Below are positions 22,365 through 34,774 of a stretch of DNA of 64,000 nucleotides, piece after piece. Source of the stretch: Rhynchospora pubera (taxonomy: Eukaryota > Streptophyta > Magnoliopsida > Poales > Cyperaceae); contig CM051459.1 in assembly GCA_028095005.1 (NCBI GenBank), positions 4,455,190 through 4,519,189 on the forward strand. The letters are read 5' to 3'. The notes under the pieces are model-generated. The model had not been told where the DNA came from and made no database searches. It saw only the letters and a list, made by a program, of their open reading frames with translations. The position numbers and the translations under genes were made by a program. Each line of letters begins with the position of its first letter. Position 1 is the stretch's first letter.

Positions 22365-22521
22365 GAGAATCTGGTCTTGGTCTAGTAGCAAAGAGCAATG
22401 CACCTTGACTCCTTGAGTGAAAGGTTGCAGGTTCGAAACCCGGTTGGAGGGTCTTTTATAGACATTTAATTTAATTAAAAATAAGTTGGGTGGCTTAGAA
22501 CTCCAATTTATCTTCAAAAAC
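22365..22521 (+). mobile_element. tRNA-derived SINE with 17-bp target duplication
   Basis: The body has an A-box-like TGGTCTAGTAGC (22378-22389) and a B box GGTTCGAAACC (22430-22440), the internal Pol III promoter of tRNA-derived SINEs. TATTTTTCAATATATAT is repeated exactly on both sides (22348-22364 and 22522-22538), a clear target duplication. The full cloverleaf of a functional tRNA is not formed. Confidence 0.8.
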
Positions 22522-22538
22522 TATTTTTCAATATATAT

Positions 22539-23436
22539 ATAATTTATGGACAAAATTTGAAAACAGTTCTATTTTTATAAATTTTTTTTATTCAAACACC
22601 ATAGAAAAATACAAATGCCAAAAGGAAAAAATAAGAAAAAACCGAAGAACAATGTTTGTACAACGCGTAAGAAAATGACGGATAATTTTAAATCCTTAAA
22701 AAGGGGTGGTGACAGCAAAAGGCAGATTTGTGGGTGCACTCTAGAAAGCTTTCTTCATTTTTTCAAAAGAAATAACACTAAAGAAATGAAAGAACAGATG
22801 ATTACTTGGATAAACGTATAATTTGCAGAAAAGGAAAGCCTCTTCTCAAGTGCAAAATGAGTTGAATTTACTAACCTACCAACATCTAAGATATATTTTC
22901 GGAATCTTCCAACATAAGTTGCAAGAAAGCCTAGATTATTTGTATTTTTTCCAGTGTATTGAGTGTAACCTGTGATGCAAGCCATGACGAGTTTTGCGTT
23001 GGCTTTTTTATCCTGAATGAATATAATGGTGACTGGTGAGTTGAGTCAGCTATATTAGCACACTTATTATTTATCATAAGAGCAAATTCGATTTTTAACT
23101 AAATTAATAGTAAAATAATAAGGCTAACATAATCCAAGAAGGGAGCTGAGAGCCTGAGACCATTTATTTACAAAAAGAAATAAGCTTGCACTCACTAATG
23201 CGGCAGACTGATAGAGGAGATTGACAATAGAAATTTATGATTATTATTCATATTTAGTTATATGAAACTAAATTTACATCCTGAAGTTCTATATTTATAA
23301 AAAAAAAATTGCACCACATTAGAAATATATTCATTTGGTGTTTCGTGAGTTGCACGTGAGAGGCCTCAAACACTGTGGTTAGAACAGTTCCGTAATCCTG
23401 GCCGTTCATTCCCGTTCCTTCATCTGAACCGTTCCT
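22539..23436. other. Intergenic, no gene seen
   Basis: A segment around 22968-23010 (CTGTGATGCAA...ATGACGAGTTTTGC, then TTGGCTTTTT) is similar to 20278-20320. Otherwise only AT-rich sequence is visible. The left end of the presumed Helitron may lie here but could not be recognised. Confidence 0.4.
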
Positions 23437-26400
23437 TTGAGCAAGTACAGAATCCCTTTCTTTCTGTCTCCATCCTCACTTTTTCCACGCACACCATGCA
23501 CACCATGTCTCTTCGATTTTCATCACCTGCCCACCTCACGTCACTGTTCTAGGGTTTCTCCCTTTCTTCTCTATCACTGTCCCCCACCTCATCTTTACTC
23601 TCCTCCTTCGACAGCCGATTTGGACAAGGCGATGTCGCTCAGCTTGAGCAGGGAGGAAGAAGGCTACAGAGATGTCGTTCATTACTTTAATTCCTCTTTT
23701 CCTGCTCTTTATTCATCTCTGTTTTCTCACTCACATTCTGGTACGTTCCCCTCTCTTGCTCTCTTTTTCTCTATAATTTGCTCTCAAATTCTGAGTTCGA
23801 GTTCCATTTCTGCTCTCTTACTTTAATTCCATTTTGCTTTTTCTACTTCTGCAGGAAATCTTCAATTCTGATTTTATTTTTGATATCCTTTTTTAGATAG
23901 CAGCTTTTAGGTGTTGCTTCCCTTTCTTTGTAATTTAATTTTGTCTGTGATTTCTTGAAAGCACGGGAGATTTTTTTAGAAGCCAATAATTTTGGTATGG
24001 ATTCCCCTTTTGCATTCAAGCCCTTCATATCAGACTTTAATATGTTTCATCTTTCATCAAGGGTTGTGAAGTGAACACCTGCTGTTTGTCACTATTTGTA
24101 CAAAACACCTGTTATTAGCATGACCTCTGTCTATGTATGCTATATGGTGATAATGACCTGCAAGTTACTAAATTTGAAGGGTAATCAATTTTATGTTTAA
24201 TTTACAGTTGGTGTGCAAAGATAATTCAAATGCCTTTATAAAGATAATTCTATTGACTATATATGTCGAGTAATACTCCGTTGAACTATTTATTTGCCAG
24301 TTGCCACTTAAAGCATTGCCAGAAGTTACTAAACCAGGGGTGCTTGCTGTATAAAGATCAGCAGTAGATCTGTTTTGTTTTAAAATGCAAGGGGCTTTAA
24401 ATTCAGCTCAAACGTTTAGTGCATATTTCCTTCTTTTGTAAATTATGGAATAAAATTGCAGTGAATATTGAGGGAGGTGAAGATGACTTGGAGGAGCAAC
24501 CAGCTAAAAAGAAAGTAGAGAAAGCATCTGTGTGACTGTGTCGTGTCCACTAAAGCAAGATGACGGTACTGAAAAAGTCAGAAGATAAGGCAAGAATGTA
24601 ATTGTTGAGGTAAATAATCCTTCACTAGAATTTCTTTATCATTTTGTCTGTGATTTCTTGGTCGAGTTTTATTCATTTGAACTAAAAGGATTCAAGCTGC
24701 TGAGGTTCTGATTTGGTGTCTCTACTGGTAAGTCAAAAGATTGGTAGGTGTTTCTTTCTTCTCATTTGCAATTCGTCTAAATAATCTCTAGATTTCGAGA
24801 ACTTCAAACAATATTTCAGATTTCTTCTTAGTTCCTTTTTTTTCCCTGATTTCTATGCTACGAATTGCAGGTTTACTTCAGAAATATTAGAGGTAGAGGC
24901 CTTTTAGTGAAGACAATAGGTAAGAACTGCTACAAGAAGGTAATTTCTTCTTCCTCTTCTTTTTTTACTAATTGAGTTATTTCTAAGGTGTATTTTTGAA
25001 ATTTTTACATTTCATCGTGTAAAATTCTGGTGTTGTGTTGGTTTAGGCCCAACTAATACAGCTTTGTTAACATGCTTACTGATTGTGTTGTCTTTTCTTA
25101 TTTTTTTCAGAAATTTAATATAATAGTAGTTTATTTAAATTCATGGCCTGAAAGAGAACAACCGGTGAAATAGTGTAATATCAACTAGGCTATTGACTAC
25201 AAGTAAATTTTTTCTCTAATAGTTGTATTTGCATATGAGATTTTTTATGCTCATTTGCTTTTTTTTTTAAAAAAAAATGACAATTGTAGTGCTCATTTGT
25301 CGTCTTTATTTGCAATGTCAAGCTTTCCAAGGTGTGGCGAGTGGATCGAGGTCTAATTTGACGGGGTCTGTTATTTCTCCAGTACAATGTTCCTTTTGTT
25401 ACGATTGCAAAATTAGAAAGTTATTTGTTATAAATTTAGTTTATTTATACAATTTTTCTTCTTTTTTTTAGCTTTTGTTTGTTATATCACCATCAATTAG
25501 AGAATTTTTTTTAACTCCTTTGTTATTTTGTAGGTAGTGACCATCTTTAGCGAATGAATTTGGAGGGCCTTCAACAGAATTTTAGACACTGGTTTTTGTT
25601 ATTGGTATGTGCTGATCCACTTCAAGTATTTATTACAATTCAGTTTTCATTTTTGTTACTTCGGCGTCAGAGATTTTTGCAAACTTTCAGAGAATAAAAT
25701 TTAGTTTCCTATTTTGTTTATGTATTGGCGTGTAGGAAATTTAGTTTCCTATTGTATTCTCTGAATATTCTGCCTATTAATAGAAGCTTTGTAAAAAAAA
25801 AAAACCAGCTCCAATAAACTTTTAAGAAAAAAAAAAGAAAGTTATTTCAGTATGAGTTGATTTTGCCTATTGTTTGGAAAATTAGAATGTTATTAGGAGT
25901 TATGAATTTGCTTTAGCTACACAATTTTTCTTCTCTTTGTTTAGCTTTTGTTCATGATATCACAATCAATTTGAGAATTTTTAACTCCCTTTTTGTTATT
26001 CTGTAGGTAGGACTATCTTGCAGCAGATCAATTTGCACATTCATAACATGGAGCTAAGGGCCATCATCAAATACAAGCATGAAAAAATCAGTACTTGAAT
26101 TCTGTAATATTTATCTTCCATCTTTTAGAATACAAGGTGTGGCTATAAAAAAAAGCTGAAATATAAGACAACCTCTTTTATTTCAAGTTTGTATGCATGT
26201 TAAATTGGGATGAGTTCAATTTGGAGTTGTATTAATTAATGTGGATTTTGTGTGGATTATTTTTCCCGTGCACAATCATCATGCGCTATTTGATATGTCT
26301 CCTCGGCCCTTTCGGCAGTTTTTTTTTATGTTGGGTATGTGATGGGCTTGGTACCTGATTACCTCTTAATTATCTGTCTATGGTGATTACAGAATCAGTG
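23437..26400 (+). other. Exon-like fragments of unrecognised origin
   Basis: A possible first exon starts at ATG 23632 (MSLSLSREEEGYRDVVHY) and could end at a GT at about 23740. A second candidate after the AG at 24471 encodes NIEGGEDDLEEQPAKKKVEKASV and stops. Further short open pieces preceded by CAG or TAG occur near 24871, 25534 and 26008. I recognise no family and cannot join them into one gene. The C-rich leader at 23400-23620 looks like a 5' UTR. They may be a broken host gene or fragments carried by the Helitron that ends at 29312. Confidence 0.3.
25440..26020 (+). repeat. Direct duplication of about 105 bp
   Basis: About 25448-25540 and 25918-26014 share ACAATTTTTCTTCT, TTTAGCTTTTGTT, ATATCAC.ATCAATT, GAGAATTTTT and TTGTTATT.TGTAGGTAG. 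The two copies lie about 475 bp apart in the same orientation, each ending in an identical splice-acceptor-like TGTAGGTAG. Confidence 0.6.
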
Positions 26401-26589
26401 TCGTATTAATTTAGTCTCCTTGATATATGATTTAGTTAATGTGTGTTTGTATTAGCATAACAATATGCATGTCTGTTATGAAGCGTATTGTTAATTTAGA
26501 CGCATGCATCGTTCGGGAACACCCTGCTTATCTATGCACTTTCTTCTGTTTGGACCTGCACTTATTTTTTCCTTTTCTTATCTTATTTC

Positions 26590-28902
26590 GCAGGCCCTTC
26601 GCTTCTTCGATGGTCATTGTGACTACCAAAAAGGCCATCTACGGTGTTTTCTGAAGACAATATTTGTGAGATAAGTAGGTTCACAATAGAAGAGTCGACC
26701 ATTGACTATGAAGTAGTGAAAAATCCATGCATCCTCAGCCTCACTAGGCAAACAATCATAGTACTGCAGCCAAACCTCTACATGATCCCTAGAAACTATT
26801 TGAATTCAGGTCATTCTCAGAAATAGGGGGCACCATCACAAATCTAAAAGCTGTTGTGGGTAAATTAACATCCTTATATTAATCATTACGAATAAAATGG
26901 AAACAAATTACCATGTGCATCTCCTGATTCGATGACATCTTCAAATATTTCTATGTAGATGTGGCCGCAAAATTGATAGGTTTTGGCAATGTGAAACAGG
27001 CAAACACAGCAGGCCAACCATCAAGGGTGCAGGGGATGTACCTCAAAGACAACGAGTAACACTGTGTCCACTATTTTTAAATGGCACTTTTATTCTGTCA
27101 GATTAATCACCGCACATAAATCTTTTTATCATCATACACACAGCACATCTGTGACGAAAAAATCAACTAAACTAAACTGTCACATACTTATACACAGCTG
27201 TGACAGAATGATAACTCAAATTTTGTGGTGTTGCTTAGGTATGAAGTGAAGAGGTGTTACCGCTGTCGTTGTATAAGATGGGTATGTGTCAATATTAGCT
27301 ATAGAGCATCTAATTGTTGTATTTGATTTTTAAGATGGTGCATTTTACGTTTTCATAATAAAAATACATTTTCTTTTGATTCAGTTGCGATTGTAGCAAT
27401 TGGAAGGCACCAATGCTCTCATCTACTGATGCTGCACAAACATGTTGACATTGGTCTTTGGACAATAATTCAGGTGATATTAATTCATTTTAGATCCTTT
27501 ATGAAGCAGTCGTACTTTATATTTATTTATATTTATATAAATTTCCTACGATCATTGTGTTACAGGAATTTTAGTACATATTATAAAGGCTGCACAAAAA
27601 GAAGCCTTTGCCTGCAGCTAATTTAATTTTTTTTAGAGGTTTGGTATTCTTTTTTTTTTTGGCACTACGTATTATTATTATTATCACCATCGTTGGCTGT
27701 TATTATTTTAAATATCATTTTGTGTTTGTTTATTTGGATTGGGTGCCCTTTGCAATGGGTAAAATAATGTGGCGATTGTATATTGGTCATTTATTTTATT
27801 GTCCATTTAGTCCAATCTTACATCCCTCACTGTTAGACTAACAATTGTAAATATATTAAAATGACATAGGAAGTCCCTTAAAAGACAATGGATTATGCAA
27901 AATAGAAATTCTTAATAAAAAGTACAATTTGTCCAAATAAAATAGTTCATAGAGAAGTTACTAAAATGTGATTAAAAATAGTGAACCTCAAATTTTGTTT
28001 CGTGATTGTATATCATTGTATATCTTTAATTTTAATTTTAAAGAATGTCTTACTGAAATATATGTGTTGCATAGTGATAGTAGATTAGTAGGGGGTCCTG
28101 GCAAAGAGAAGGGAAGATATATGACTTTGGGAAGGAAATAAGATCAGCACTCAACAAGTTTATACCTGCATACCTGTTAATTGTTTTGTTTTTTTGCATG
28201 TATTATCCAATTAGACTTCAAAAAAGATGCAACATAATTGTTGCCAATTATTACTTTTGTTTAAGCTAATCGAATGTCACTATTTGCCCAGTTCAGACAT
28301 CATGGGTTTTTAGTAGTGCATAGGTTCAAGAAAAACATTTGGGCTTCTAATGTTGAGGGAGGGGGGCATACAAGAAGTCTGTTAAAAATCAAATTAATTA
28401 TTTCAACATGTTTATGTTTTTTCCTCCACATGCAGTAAAGAAAGATCTTTTGGTGTCTACTAAAGAAGCGGAACAAAAAATTGGAAGCTCATGGAATCAA
28501 TCAGCTAAAGCCAATATTAAGGTTCAAGTTTTGTTTTTATTTTATTTTTACTTGCATGTTGGGCATTTTGAGATTTAGGGGTATGCTTTTTCAGTAATAA
28601 TCGGCTTTATTGTTATGCCAATTGAATGATTACGACTGATCAAAGATTAAATTCTTATGCCTCTAATTTAGGATTTTGAGATATTGTGCTATTAACTTGC
28701 AGGATTATTGAGAAGTTAAATGTTGGGTGCAAGGTAATTATCAACCTTAGTGATGGAAAATTCATGCATGTGAATTTTGTCGGAGCAGCTTCAGTTCAGA
28801 ATATGGACTTTTGGTGGGTTTTCGTATTTTACGGCGAATATGTCGTAATAGATGATTCCGTTCATTTGATTGATGATCCAGTACTGTCATCTGAGAGATA
28901 AG
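26590..28902 (+). pseudogene. Possible RPA70-like OB-fold coding remnant
   Basis: Separate open pieces resemble parts of the replication protein A large subunit or its plant Helitron-encoded relative. At 26644-26823, FSEDNICEISRFTIEES...YEVVKNP is like the 'EG-vY-I-nF-v....yr' start of an RPA OB fold. At 26958-27058, DVAAKLIGFGNVKQANTAGQ then RVQGMYLKDNE is like the 'DviGvv..G.....r.i.L.D' start of the next OB fold. Stops and missing segments separate them. A last open piece at 28703-28902 (IIEKLNVGCKVIINLSDGKF...) is unrecognised. RPA genes are a known cargo of plant Helitrons and this lies directly before a Helitron 3' end. The match is by eye and weak. Confidence 0.35.
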
Positions 28903-29285
28903 ATTGTTGCTCCTCTTTGTATAATAGATTTTTTTTTTTTGGAAAATTGTAATAACTATGTTCAGTTTTATACAAAAATGTTTTGAAGTTACGAAAGTGT
29001 AAAATAGTTCCATCAATATAGTGTTTACGTTTGCTTGGATAATTTGCAATTAGTGTTGGAACTCTTATCTATTTTGGGTCAAGATAGCATTGTTTGAAAA
29101 GTTAATTAGCTAATTTGGAACTAATATCATTTTTTTTGGGCATCATTTATTTACAGTCATCATATATTTGAGTAACGTAATGTTTTATAATTTAACAAAG
29201 TATATATGCTACTGTATTTATGTCATCGATAACATATCCACACTCATTAGGAAATCATTTCGTCGTATATTTAGCTAGAAATGCA

Positions 29286-29312
29286 TCGCGCAACGCGCGA
29301 GAATAGAACTAG
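29286..29312 (+). mobile_element. Helitron 3' terminus
   Basis: TCGCGC-AAC-GCGCGA forms a perfect 6-bp GC stem with a 3-nt loop. It is followed 12 nt later by the terminal CTAG and then a T, the standard Helitron 3' end (hairpin about 10-12 nt before CTRR, insertion between A and T). The element therefore extends leftwards from 29312. Its 5' TC end was not found and no Rep/helicase reading frame is present, so it is non-autonomous or decayed. Confidence 0.75.
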
Positions 29313-29646
29313 TTAACCATTTCACTTCCAAAGGATTTTGATGTTCGAGTTTCCAACTTCTTAATTCGATTTTAAAATTTAAACAACGAAACGGGACCAC
29401 CAAGTGTTGAGATATATCTCCTTCTAAAGAATTTGAAAATCCAAAATGAATCCATTTTGCTAGTCCACAGGAGCATTGGGATTAAAGATTTCAGTCCTGA
29501 AATCAGTGTTTAAATATGTAATAGTAATACACAATTAATTGAACAATTGACAGATTAAACATAGAAAGGAAATCTCACAGAGAAACCCATTTATTTTGTG
29601 GGAAGCACAGCAAATGACAATAGCCAGTCCTTTACTGTTTTTACAT
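29313..29646. other. Spacer between Helitron end and HER2-like gene
   Basis: No gene or repeat recognised. It probably includes the 3' UTR of the minus-strand alcohol dehydrogenase gene. Confidence 0.5.
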
Positions 29647-32600
29647 TTAACTGATTTCAACCACAGCTCGGCCAACAATCTTTCCCTTGTCGAGGTCATC
29701 ATAGGCACTATTTGCCTCTTCAATTGTGCATTTTCTAGATATGGTGTTCTTTAAGTTGAAAATCCCAGTTTCAGCGAGCTTCACAATTTGGGGAAGGTCT
29801 TGTCTTGCTCTTGCACCATAAGAACCAATTATCTTCACCTATTTAGCAGAAATAAGACAGTTTATTAACATTTACCATTTACATTCAAAAACCTTTCTGG
29901 GATAAAGATCTCTTCCTCGCATGGTTTTCTCTAACAGAATCCCAACATCCCCCCACCCCTGCAATGCGACCATCCTCTTTTCTCTCTCTCGGCTCTCCCA
30001 AAAACCACTGTGCGAAGGATGGGTAATTTGGACATTCATACAAAAAAAAAAATGAATGGGTATGGAAGAATAATTCATCATTTCTAGGGTCGTATCATCA
30101 TATCAACTATACTTTTCTAGCTATTATCCATAATGCAAGCTGTTTTTCCAGCAGAATGATGCATTTATATTACCCTAAAATAGATTAAATGATTAATAAA
30201 TAAAATTAGGCTTGTAAAACATAGTTGCTTTTTTATTGTAATTTCACTGCATTAGTACACAGTTTTTTTGATCCAGTATGACTTTTCTGATGTGACAATA
30301 GTTTTGGTGGTACAGGACATGATACCTGTCTACGAACGAGACGCGTAATATCAATCTGACCAACAACATTTGTTGCAGCAAGACCAATCATGACAGCTTT
30401 TCCCCCATCTCGCACGCTTTTTGTGCACTGCTCGAATGTAAGTGCCTTTCCCAATGCCTCCACAGCCACATCTACACCTCTCCCATTTGTTATTTCCTGC
30501 TCAGTTTTAAATAAAGTTAAGCATTCCTGATAGTATCTCATATGTTGAGATGGTAACTTATGGGAAACGTCAGATGTGGTAATGTTAAATGGATTTTGCA
30601 AAAATGGACCACTATTCATCAGTATTTGCTAGAAAGAGTAGTTGATTGTGGTATAAGAAAGATGACAATTTTCTAGCACAAATTAAATTGCTTTTTAAGC
30701 AAATGTGACCATTTTGACCAGAACTATGTTGGACTGATTTACAATACCAATTCCTCTAATCCTATCTCAGATTTTCTAAAACGTAAAAACCTAACCATAG
30801 TCAATTATTTGATAAGGAGAAGTCGAGATAAATAATTATTGCAATGACAATAACACAAAGGCAAGTGTGAACCTTTTGAAAACTACAACAGAGATAAAAA
30901 CATTTTTGACACATTAATTTTTTTGTTGATATATTGGACAAATAAAGTCAATGCATTTGCAGTGCAAACCTTTATTTTCTCTACAGCATCCTCTTTTTTA
31001 GCATTAACAGTGTGAGTTGCACCAAGTAATTTAGCATTGGTTAGTTTCTCATCAAGTATATCAACAGCTATCACTTCTGATGCCCCAAATGCTTTTGCTA
31101 TCTGTATACAGCTGCATTCACAAATTAGCTAAATCAAGTATCAAACCAATTGCGATTTAACTTTGAAATTTGTAAGCAAGGCCTTCAATTAGTATCTGTT
31201 ATTCACCGCCAGGACTATACTTACACAATAACATTGCACAAGAAAAAAAAAAATTTGATATTGGCCTCGAAAAACTGGAATATTTCAAGAATTTATATAG
31301 CATGTTGAGGAAGCTATACTTAAGGCACTGTCCATCTTCATAAGGCTATTTTTTTCCATATCTAACAATCCTTCAGAATTGAACAAGCTGCATCTGTAAA
31401 ACCTGAAAAGCAGGCTTTACTGAAACTTCAATATTCCAATTTTGTTCTAATTTATAGCCACAGTAGAGAACAAAGAAGAAACAGAGAAACGAACCTTGAT
31501 CCAACACCACCAACCCCAATTACAGCAACAGAGTCACCTGCACGCATCTCAGCTGCATGTCTCATAGCACCATATGCTGTAAAAACTGCACAACCAAGAA
31601 TTGCTGATTCTGTGTAAGGCAGTGTTTTTGGAAGTACTGCAAGTGCATTTGCTGGAACTACACAATATTCTGCTAAGCCCCCCATGCTGTACATGTACAC
31701 TGGCTTCCCTGCAAACAAACGGAAGTTAAATGTGACAATAAAAAAAAAAACATGTAAATAGATAATTTCTAAATTTATGACTTCTATATGTACCATTTCG
31801 AAGGAATAGTCTGGTTTCGCCATCATAAAGTGTTCCTTTAGCACGGTTATATGCAAAGAAAGGCTCACACAGATCTTCTTGACCCTAAAGCAAAGAAATG
31901 CATCAAATAGTTAATTACTAAAAGAAATTGGAAAGCTAAAGACTAGATTGAAATAAATACCTTTACACAGTAAAAGCAGTTTCCACAAGGCATTATGAAC
32001 GCACCGACCACTTGACTACCGATAGGAAACCTGAAATTTCACACGAAGAATTCAATATGTATCTAAAAAATCATATATAACATAAATGACACAAAGGACA
32101 AAATAAATTAAGTCACATCAATTTTGAAATTCATCAAATTTTATAACACTTATGAGGAAGAATAATAATGTAGTTGGATTGCTGATTGCACATATAAGAA
32201 TGTGAATTGGAGAATTAAGCATTTACCTCTGTTTAACACCACCATCAGTGTGGGCCCCATACTCAACAACTTCTCCAGTAATCTCATGGCCAATAACACA
32301 AGGACTGGAGAAGGGGAGCTCTCCTTTCATGACATGTAGATCCGAGTGACAGACTCCACATGCTACATTGATAACCATTTCCAGATTTATTGGACTATAT
32401 ATTGGAAAAAAAAAAATCAAAATCAAAATCAATAGTTTTAATGGAAGGAGGTAGCTGGTACCTTTGGTCTTGATGAGAAGCTCTCCAGCCTTGGGTCGAG
32501 GCATCTGAAATTCCTCGATAGAGAGGGGTCGGCCTGGTTCGTAGAAAACGACACCTCTCATGAAGGAAGTACTGCCTCCGACGTTGTATCCTGCGGAGGA

Positions 32601-32729
32601 GGCGGAGGTGGTGGCGCTGCCTCCTTCCGAGGCTGAGGCGGAGAGGCATCGCCGGAGAAGTGGCGGAGTGGAGTCAGGGGAGAGGAGGCGACGATGGAGA
32701 GCGCGAACGAGAGAGGAGAAAGGCGCCAT
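29647..32729 (-). CDS. HER2: Zinc-type alcohol dehydrogenase, HER2-like
   Basis: Eight exons on the minus strand (32729-32462, 32362-32227, 32030-31961, 31884-31794, 31708-31495, 31111-30970, 30496-30326, 29838-29647) join in frame to 427 residues. The protein is a medium-chain, zinc-dependent alcohol dehydrogenase of the type of Arabidopsis At5g63620 (HER2, linked to the E-2-hexenal response). Visible signatures: catalytic zinc site ACGVCHSDLH and GHE; structural zinc site CGNCFYC...DLC; the NAD(P)-binding glycine motif GVGGVGS; and EALG/DGGKAVMIG in the cofactor domain. The first 60 residues are Arg/Ser-rich with few acidic residues (MAPFSSLVRALHRRLLSP), like an organelle presequence. An upstream in-frame ATG at 32837 exists, but 32729 gives the expected length. 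No lesions were seen. Confidence 0.92.
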
Positions 32730-32751
32730 TAATTGGTGACAACTGAGAACT

Positions 32752-32775
32752 GAGAGAGAGAGAGAGAGAGAGAGA
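32752..32775. repeat. (GA)n microsatellite in the HER2-like 5' leader
   Basis: Twelve GA (CT on the transcribed strand) dinucleotides lie about 25 bp upstream of the start codon. CT-rich runs are common in plant 5' UTRs. Confidence 0.9.
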
Positions 32776-33339
32776 TCAGTTGGAGTCAAACTAAGAACTA
32801 AGAAGTGGGATGAAAGAGACGAGAGTTGTTTTATCATAGTTTAATTTAATTTATGTAAGACTTAAGAAGGCTGTTACGGATTACCCAGTTGTGTCCCCAA
32901 CCAATTTTGTTTCGGGTCCCGTTTTGGCATGACTACCAATTAGCTGGAATTGGCGTTATTCCACGATTACTGCCACTGGATTAGACTACCAATTGTTAGC
33001 TTCAGGTAACAATCAAATTTAAAATTTAACTTATTAACCAAAAAATATCCCATAAACACCACAAAGATCCTCTCGTTGTACTTATTATGTTTTTTTTGTT
33101 TCATTTGTTTTCTTTTCATTAATTATTCGTGGTATTTATTTTAATTTAATCAATAACTCATTTAGGTTTATTATTTCAAATATGTACAACTTAGTTTGAA
33201 GGTAATAATTATATAACTGCTCTAAATTTGACACCAGCTGATAATAATATTGCTAAAATGACAAAAAAAGACTTATCTATTTGATCAGTTCAATATATTA
33301 GTATTTTACTATTTTATATTCTGGCACTCAATATTTTTA
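32776..33339. other. Upstream region of HER2-like gene, no gene seen
   Basis: Expected to hold the HER2-like promoter. No specific element could be assigned. Confidence 0.5.
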
Positions 33340-33744
33340 GAGATGGGCTAAAATCAACTACGATTGACGGATGTAATCGTCAGCTACGATCAAATCTCAA
33401 TTTTACGAGATTCTAACATTCGATCCGAACCGTTCATTGTGTTCTCCATATTGAAATCTCATTGGAGACCAAATTTTACATTTTTCTGATTTTATTTACT
33501 ATTTTTTTGAGATTTTTAAAAATCATAGTTATTGAAGGGTCCAGAATTGTTTAGATTAAGAATTTTGTAAAATATCAAACAAATACTAAAAAATTTCAGA
33601 AAAATATAAAATTTGGTCTCCAATGAGATTTTAATGTGGAGAACACATTGAACAATTCGGATCGACTGTTAGAATCCCGAAAATTGAGATTTGATCGTAG
33701 CTGACGGTTGCATTTGTCAGTCGTGGCTGATTTTAGCCCATCTC
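33340..33744. mobile_element. MULE-type MITE with 9-bp target duplication
   Basis: A 405-bp element starts GAGATGGGCTAAAATCA and ends TGATTTTAGCCCATCTC. The exact 9-bp repeat ATATTTTTA lies on each side (33331-33339 and 33745-33753). The inverted arms are long, at least 150 bp, including GATTCTAACA...CCGAACCGTTC and TTCTCCATATTGA...GGAGACCAAATTTTACA, around a short centre. Long terminal repeats and a 9-bp target duplication are the hallmark of Mutator-like elements. It encodes no protein. Confidence 0.85.
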
Positions 33745-33753
33745 ATATTTTTA

Positions 33754-34774
33754 TGAGAAATAAAAGGGGAAAAAAGCAATGCAACGATTTATTAATCGTA
33801 AGTCATTTTTGTTGTATAATAATAAAAAGTTGTGGGCATCATTTTCTTTCGTGTAAAGTGGGATTTTGCTTCCTCAATTGTAAAATCATTAACTAGTAAT
33901 AACTACCTGGAATTTTGTTTTTCCTTCCTATCCTAAAATCATGAAGTGTCATAATTTATTTCGGGCTTTAGAAGGCAAATGGTGCAAATTGGGGAACCAA
34001 GCAGGAGGTACATATTAAAATACAGGGATAAGAATCAGGTCCAATGGTCCCACCACTATATTGCGGGATGCTCTTTGAAAAAAAAAATTCAACAGATAGA
34101 ACAAAAAATAAATCTACAGGGTGGCGGTAGTTACAATTTACATCAGATCCTCGTTCGGATTTTATCCATGATTCATGCATCATTATCTACTTCCGTTAAA
34201 ATATATTTGATTAGTTCAAACTGTAGATAAAAGGGATTATATTAGAATAAACAATGCAGCTGTCTTATGTAAGACCTTACGTGTTTATGGATAGATGGAC
34301 CTAATAAAATGACGTAATCGATTTATTTTCGCTGACTCGTGAGTAGTAGCAGTCAGTTAAAACTATCATGAAGATTAGAACATCCGTGATTTAAGGAAAA
34401 GAATTAAAATAATCAAGTATTACTAGTAGGGATGAGAATCCGAAATTAAGAACAAAAAGTGGAATATGCGCCAATTGAATTGGCAACCTATAAAGTTTGC
34501 GGTTAATTCAAATGTTTGATTGTATTTATTTGTGTTGAGGAACTCTTTGTTTCCGGTAAGAGATAATTTGTGTTTATTTTATTTTATTCGAGACAACAAA
34601 AAACTGACAGCATAATTTGCTTCAGGAAAGTTATAAAGTTAAAAATTAATCATAAAAGAACAGTTTTGAAGAATTTAAAAATTATCATACCTTTACCTAA
34701 AAAACTTGTTCTAAATTACTTTAAATTTATGTCAAAAAAGAAAAGGGAGTTGCTAGTGTCAAACTGCTCAAATT
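33754..34774. other. Intergenic, no gene seen
   Basis: AT-rich sequence without recognisable coding regions or RNA genes. Confidence 0.5.

Noticed and set aside
22376..22450. Functional tRNA gene
   Set aside because: A and B boxes are present, but the sequence does not fold into a proper cloverleaf and lies inside a SINE bounded by a 17-bp target duplication.
23437..23826. 129-codon frame as an independent protein
   Set aside because: The first part is C-rich leader-like sequence and the frame runs through a probable splice donor near 23740; no similarity was recognised.
32730..32837. Longer N-terminus for the HER2-like protein starting at 32837
   Set aside because: It would translate the (GA)n tract and adds 36 residues beyond the usual 427; the downstream ATG at 32729 is preferred.
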